In this document: positions 59,531 through 64,000 of the stretch, in pieces
Numbering within the stretch: position 1 is the first letter of the stretch
Layout: each line of letters begins with the position of its first letter
Origin: Linnemannia schmuckeri
Lineage: Eukaryota > Mortierellomycota > Mortierellomycetes > Mortierellales > Mortierellaceae
DNA length: 64,000 nt
Assembly (NCBI GenBank): GCA_029449235.1
Contig: JANATG010000005.1
Location: forward strand, 2,356,001-2,420,000
Direction: 5' to 3'
Made by a program: the position numbers and the translations under genes
Notes under the pieces: model-generated
Databases searched by the model: none
Seen by the model: only the letters and a program-made list of their open reading frames with translations
Told to the model about the DNA's origin: nothing

Positions 59531-62500
59531 TCAGTCGGTCTGGGTGCGCTGGGCAATGGGCGGATCCATCTCGCACTGGTACAGCAGCTGGTTGGTCCGG
59601 AACTTGAGCAGGTAATCCCACCGCTGCAGCATGTCGTTATCAGGCGCCTCACACAGGAATACACACAGAAGCTGAATCGAGAACAACGACATCGCCTCAT
59701 CCTTCTTCACATTACCACCACCACTGCTGTTCTTGTCCTTGTCTTTGCCGTTGACAACGACAACAGCAGCCTTCTCATCGACATCTCCATTGTCATCCTG
59801 CTTGTCATTCTTGAGACTGTCGGGTCCCATCAAGTTCGCCAATCGATCCATCTGTGTGGTACCGAAATTGGCATCCTGGATATCCACCCGAATCAAAACG
59901 AAAAAATTCATCGCGTTCATAATGGCTTCCCATCCGGCAGCATCGATCCAGACCTGACGGAAGCTCAAATGAGTCAACCCGGGCACTCTCTCAACACCAT
60001 TGATCCAGTCAAAATATCCTCGCTCTATAGCCGTCCATTGGACTGCCTGTTGTTGATCACGCTGTTGTTGCTGTTGTTGCTGATGCTCATCATCGCCAGG
60101 GGTCTGGGTCTGGGTCTGCAACTCTCCCGCGCCTCGGATTTCAAACACAGCCAAGGAGGCCAACATGGTCGTCGGGAAGGGAATCCTGAGAACAAGCTGT
60201 TCCAACAGCGAGTTGAACTTTGGGCCTTTGATCAACAGGCCAGTGATCTTCCGACTGACCCGGCCCATAAACAAACCAAACGCCTCCCAGTCCATCTTGG
60301 CGTCATTGCTGCAGTAGATCCGAAGGTCCAGCTTCTCCAGATTGGGCGAATTGTGGATCACTCGGGTAAAGGACTCGAGACCAGATCTGGTCAAGTCCGA
60401 TAAGTCCAGATTCAGCATCGTCAGTCGAGACACATTTGTGGTAGCGGAGGCGGCAGTGGTGGTGGCGACGACAGCGACCTCCGAGTTGGTACTGCTGATG
60501 CCGTTGGTTCCTGCAACTGATTCGTTCGTCGATTGGTTAATAGGCTCGAGTGCGACAGTCTCTGAGCATGTTGCTTCCTCGAACATTATTGCCTGGAAGT
60601 CGCTTGGCTGGGCAAAGAAGACATTCAGATCCGCAGCGGTGGCACTGACAATCTCATCAAGACCCGCAGCGACAAACGTCTGCAACTCGAGAACGGGCTC
60701 TCCACTCGGATCCACGCTGAAACTGAGAGTGATCCCATCAAACTTCATCGTGACCTTATTCAGGCCCGGGTGTGTCGTAAACTGTGTCTTGATCATGTTG
60801 TATGCCGAAATCATGATCCGTCGGGGCCCCAGGATATCGAGCGAGTCCATGCCCTGATTCCTCTTGATAATCTTCTCCAGCTCCGGAACATGATGCTCCT
60901 CCCAGATCGAGACATTCAAACTGCGAATAAGGCTCGAGAGAAGTAAATAGTTGCTGGTTGGTGTGAGAGCTCGTAAGTGAAGCTGGACCGTGTCGCCGTT
61001 CTTGAAGGTGATTTTGGCCAACTCCCTGTCTCCTGTGTCGACATCCAGCTTGCTCAACAGACCAAAATTGGCGCCCATGTGCTTCTTGACCAGTTCAAGA
61101 CCTCGCTCAACGCTGTGGTAGACAAGGGTGATGTTGGTCCGTCGCTGAGAGTCTCGGGCAATCGTGAGTGTCGTAAACATGTCGCGCGTGCCGTGCTTCA
61201 GCTCCATTTCCCGCCGGACGCGCATCAGTCGCGCGCGAGGTTCCGACTGCTTGAAGTTGATGGCGACTTCGCCCATGAGGAATACCTGTGCCGCCATGTT
61301 GCTCAACATGTGCGCATACAATGCATCCTTGCTGGCCTTTAAGCTGTCGTCAGGCCTCTCTGGGCGCTGGAGAAAGAGACGGATTACAGGTGTCGTGAGT
61401 CTTTTCAGAACTTCCAAAACTCGTCCGAGGTCCATTGGGGTGATCGTCCAGTCCAGCAATAATCCGAGATCTTGAATGGGTGGGTCCTGCTCCAGTTCCA
61501 TGTAGAGCTGCTCCGCCTGGGTCCTGTCCGGAAGAAGGTAGTGGAATAGCGAGTGATGGGGATCTGAATAGGTGACCTTGAAGCCCTTAGCGATGTTAAC
61601 AAACTTATCGTTCAGAGTATTGAGCTGTAGGTGGTCGTAATGTTCACGGCAGATCCACCTCGTATCGCCTTCCTGCGAAACCACCCGGTAGAGCGATCCA
61701 ATGCACGACTCCCGCGGGTTCACTTGCAAACAGTGCGCCACATCCCTGAGCCAGCCGTTGTTGTGGGGCTCAACCGCCGAGGGCACTTCCAGCAGATACT
61801 CCATCGACTCGTGAATCTGCGCCAACAGCTTGCTCGAAGGATCCAGGGGTGGCATCATCATCACATCGAGCCCGACGCCGTATTTGAACAGATTCAAAAA
61901 GTCCAGCATGTATGTTCCGTATGTCTCCATGAACTGCCGCTTGTGCTGAATGTCGTAACCAGGGTGGTCCGTCAGATGAATATGCTTAGGCACCTTGCCC
62001 TTTTTAGGGGAACCATCGTACTCGCCGCACTCGCACAAAAAGTGAACCCGGAACTCTCCTGGGCATTTTGGCTTGGGCAATATGATAAAGATCCTTGGAA
62101 CCTGCTGGTCGAGAATGCCCATCCTGTTGGCGAGCACAGCTTGGATCCTGTTGTGGATAAGAGGCTCCCGAATCAAAGCGAGTGAGCGTTGGGTATCTGA
62201 AAGGGCGTTACAGAGATGAGCAAACTCTGGGCGCAAAAGTGAGTTGTGTCCCAACTTGGCCTCCAGTTCCCGCAACTGCCGGCTCAACTCGAGCCCAATC
62301 TTGTCGGCCACAGAAAGATGTCCCTTAGCAGAGGCCTGGATGAATGCCTCAAAGAGACGAGCGGTTGCTACGAGTCCTTCCCTGGCAAGCTCATAGTTAA
62401 TTAGCGCTGCCTCCCGTGCCAATTTCTCATCCTCCGTTTCTTCCCGGATTGCCTGGGTCTGCTCCAAGGTCGCCACGTCAGTTCTATTCAGGGATCCCGC

Positions 62501-64000
62501 TCCATTGCTGACGTTGCTGGCGGGTACAAGGCCTGTTGAAGACGTCTCCTGTTTGGTGTTGGCTTTGACCGAGTCGATTGCAGGATTAGATTCGGTGGCG
62601 GTGTTGCCTGGCAGTCCATTGGCAGGATGTTGTTGAGTGGCAGTCGTTTTCGGATCCTTGACAGTCCCAAGGATAGCCTGGGACAATGCCTGCTCCAGTG
62701 CCGTGTTCATCGCACCAAGGGTTGACGACTCTCCTCCGTTGTTGGCTGTCAGGGCGGTGCCAGTCAGAGGTCCCGAAGACGCTGCGGCTGCCTTGATGAG
62801 CTTGAATATCGAATGATCTGCAGGGATTTCGACCAGCTTGCTTGCGTCCTTGCCACTCAATGGGTCGTTGGCTGATCCTTCAATGAAAATGTCGACGGCA
62901 AGATTGAATTCAGATCCACGAACGTCCCGACCTTTAGGAGTGCCTGTAGGTCTGCTGGTTAATACGCTGTTGGAGCTATAGCTGTTGGCGTCCTGGTTGG
63001 GTGTTCCCTGTTGCTGCTCCTGCTGCTGCTGTTGTTGCTGCCGCTGTTGTTGTTGCTGTTGTTGTTGCTGTTGCTGTTTGGTTGATGTTTGGTTGGACAG
63101 CTTGATAAATTCCTCAATGGTGAGATTGTCAACATCAACGCCCTCCATGTGGTCCGGAACCTGAATGTGAACGAGATCACGCAGACGTCCAGGGACCTGC
63201 TTGGGTGTCGGCTTCTGGACAGGTTTGGCAACCTTTTTCTGAACTTTTTGTTGTCCTGGCTTCTGCGCCGGGATCTGAATCTTCTGCATGAGCTCACGGA
63301 TTTTGTCCTGGATCAGATCATGTGGGTTCTTGCCTTGCTCCAGCGCCTGCTCCAGTGCCTGTAACTCGGCCGGCTTCATGGTCTGACGAGCAACCAGGAT
63401 CTCTTTCTCAATATCGACTTGCTTCTGCTCCTGTTCGGTGAGCTGTCGCACTTGGTGCTGCTGTGGTTGCTGTTGCGGTTGCTGTTGCGGTTGCTGTTGC
63501 GGTTGCTGTTGCGGTTGCTGTTGTGGTTGCTGTTGCGGTTGCTGTTGCGGTTGCTGTTGTGGTTGCTGTTGCGGTTGCTGTTGTGGTTGCTGTTGCGGTT
63601 GCTGTTGTGGTTGCTGCGGCTGCTGCGGCTGCTGTGGCTGCTTCTCTGAGACACCCGACGATCCCGCCGGTGTCATTTCCTGTTGCTGCTGCGCTATACG
63701 TCCTCTCCGGTGCTGCGTCAACAACAGGTGTCGTTGCAAGTCCTCCTCTGCACGCTGCTTTGCCGCCTCTTCCTCCAGAGCCACCTTTTGTTTCTCCACG
63801 AGCTCCTCCAAAAGTTCTCTTGACATGCCATGAACGAGTTCCTCAGTATCTTTGATATGGCCCTCTGAAGTGGTGCTTTCTTCTGCCGCAGATCTATCGT
63901 CCTGTCCCTTTGTGGTCTCCTGCTCCGTTGGTATCTCCGCGATTTTCGCCTCGGCGAGTGGGCCAGGGACAGATTTCGTCAAAGTAGGCGGCGTAGGACG
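59531..64000 (-). CDS. Giant LRR-family protein, member E, with polyQ tracts; 5' end beyond window
   Basis: An open frame of 1,490 codons runs from the window edge to TGA at 59531-59533; the true start lies past base 64000. The order of parts is: Glu/Lys-rich coiled coil (LLEELVEKQKVALEEE), QPQQ repeats (63469-63624), a Q-run (63010-63080), and Thr/Asn-rich linkers. Then comes the family core: PRIFIILPKPK, FRVHFLCECGEYDGS, HLTDHPGYDIQ, FMETYGTYMLDFLNLFKYGV, IGSLYRVVSQEGDTRWICRE with HY two residues later. A long C-terminal LRR-like part follows (LNLDLSDLTRSGLESFTRVI, NLEKLDLRIY, LTHLSFRQVW), with a second Q-run at about 60050-60080. FLCECG and the C-x2-HY motif are kept, which suggests metal binding or a structural role. 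It is much diverged from the copies at 1-12 kb but unbroken, so it is probably an old functional member. Function unknown. Confidence 0.8.
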   Translation of the reverse strand, partial: RPTPPTLTKSVPGPLAEAKIAEIPTEQETTKGQDDRSAAEESTTSEGHIKDTEELVHGMSRELLEELVEKQKVALEEEAAKQRAEEDLQRHLLLTQHRRGRIAQQQQEMTPAGSSGVSEKQPQQPQQPQQPQQQPQQQPQQQPQQQPQQQPQQQPQQQPQQQPQQQPQQQPQQQPQQQPQQHQVRQLTEQEQKQVDIEKEILVARQTMKPAELQALEQALEQGKNPHDLIQDKIRELMQKIQIPAQKPGQQKVQKKVAKPVQKPTPKQVPGRLRDLVHIQVPDHMEGVDVDNLTIEEFIKLSNQTSTKQQQQQQQQQQQRQQQQQQQEQQQGTPNQDANSYSSNSVLTSRPTGTPKGRDVRGSEFNLAVDIFIEGSANDPLSGKDASKLVEIPADHSIFKLIKAAAASSGPLTGTALTANNGGESSTLGAMNTALEQALSQAILGTVKDPKTTATQQHPANGLPGNTATESNPAIDSVKANTKQETSSTGLVPASNVSNGAGSLNRTDVATLEQTQAIREETEDEKLAREAALINYELAREGLVATARLFEAFIQASAKGHLSVADKIGLELSRQLRELEAKLGHNSLLRPEFAHLCNALSDTQRSLALIREPLIHNRIQAVLANRMGILDQQVPRIFIILPKPKCPGEFRVHFLCECGEYDGSPKKGKVPKHIHLTDHPGYDIQHKRQFMETYGTYMLDFLNLFKYGVGLDVMMMPPLDPSSKLLAQIHESMEYLLEVPSAVEPHNNGWLRDVAHCLQVNPRESCIGSLYRVVSQEGDTRWICREHYDHLQLNTLNDKFVNIAKGFKVTYSDPHHSLFHYLLPDRTQAEQLYMELEQDPPIQDLGLLLDWTITPMDLGRVLEVLKRLTTPVIRLFLQRPERPDDSLKASKDALYAHMLSNMAAQVFLMGEVAINFKQSEPRARLMRVRREMELKHGTRDMFTTLTIARDSQRRTNITLVYHSVERGLELVKKHMGANFGLLSKLDVDTGDRELAKITFKNGDTVQLHLRALTPTSNYLLLSSLIRSLNVSIWEEHHVPELEKIIKRNQGMDSLDILGPRRIMISAYNMIKTQFTTHPGLNKVTMKFDGITLSFSVDPSGEPVLELQTFVAAGLDEIVSATAADLNVFFAQPSDFQAIMFEEATCSETVALEPINQSTNESVAGTNGISSTNSEVAVVATTTAASATTNVSRLTMLNLDLSDLTRSGLESFTRVIHNSPNLEKLDLRIYCSNDAKMDWEAFGLFMGRVSRKITGLLIKGPKFNSLLEQLVLRIPFPTTMLASLAVFEIRGAGELQTQTQTPGDDEHQQQQQQQRDQQQAVQWTAIERGYFDWINGVERVPGLTHLSFRQVWIDAAGWEAIMNAMNFFVLIRVDIQDANFGTTQMDRLANLMGPDSLKNDKQDDNGDVDEKAAVVVVNGKDKDKNSSGGGNVKKDEAMSLFSIQLLCVFLCEAPDNDMLQRWDYLLKFRTNQLLYQCEMDPPIAQRTQTD
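63469..63624 (-). repeat. 12-bp minisatellite coding QPQQ
   Basis: About twelve copies of the unit gctgttgcggtt (plus strand) lie in the coding region of member E, read as Gln-Pro-Gln-Gln. Units differ at one synonymous position (gcggtt or gtggtt). Copy number probably varies between strains. Confidence 0.9.

Noticed and set aside
63438..63855. Plus-strand open frames with long Cys-Gly, Leu-Arg or Val-Ala repeats
   Set aside because: They are antisense shadows of the QPQQ minisatellite in the minus-strand gene and have no independent support.

Overview
This is nuclear DNA of an early-diverging fungus, most likely a Mortierella-type species (Mortierellomycota). That placement is an inference. 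It rests on short GT..AG introns of about 90-160 nt, pyrimidine-rich promoters, rhizopuspepsin-like aspartic proteases, F-box/LRR arrays, and a repeated large LRR family built around a PRLFIVLP / FLCECG core that I associate with Mortierella proteomes. No database was searched.

Layout. (1) 1-12.4 kb holds four members of one large LRR family. Three lie in tandem on the minus strand and are broken (1-1814, 2640-4705, 4790-7689). One is intact on the plus strand (8686-12403, about 1185 aa). A fifth, very large member with a QPQQ repeat fills 59.5-64.0 kb. (2) 12.9-27.9 kb is a conserved block: an SMCR8 orthologue (12933-19187, 7 exons), a 302-aa protein that shares the N-terminal module of the LRR family (20545-21561), the small-subunit processome protein NOL11 (21729-25379, 6 exons) and the RNA polymerase I subunit RPA49 (25863-27921, 7 exons). 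(3) 29.6-33.2 kb has two tandem secreted aspartic proteases with identical intron positions. (4) 33.9-54.0 kb is a birth-and-death array of F-box/LRR genes: two intact copies, seven broken copies and one tiny deletion remnant, interleaved with a duplicated zinc-finger-like gene. (5) 54-59.5 kb has a MITE-like palindromic element and two small secreted six-cysteine peptides with a CS-alpha-beta defensin pattern, set in partly duplicated non-coding DNA.

How it fits together. The conserved block encodes ribosome production (NOL11 and RPA49) and membrane or autophagy control (SMCR8). Both flanks are fast-evolving accessory DNA: LRR receptor-like proteins, F-box/LRR proteins, secreted proteases and defensin-like peptides. 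Such genes usually act in recognition, protein turnover and interaction with other microbes. Three points deserve most attention. The LRR family has a movable N-terminal module carrying a phase-2 intron at the same residue in two otherwise different proteins. The broken paralogues repeatedly carry TGA where intact copies have the Trp codon TGG. The defensin-like genes form a recent duplicated pair.
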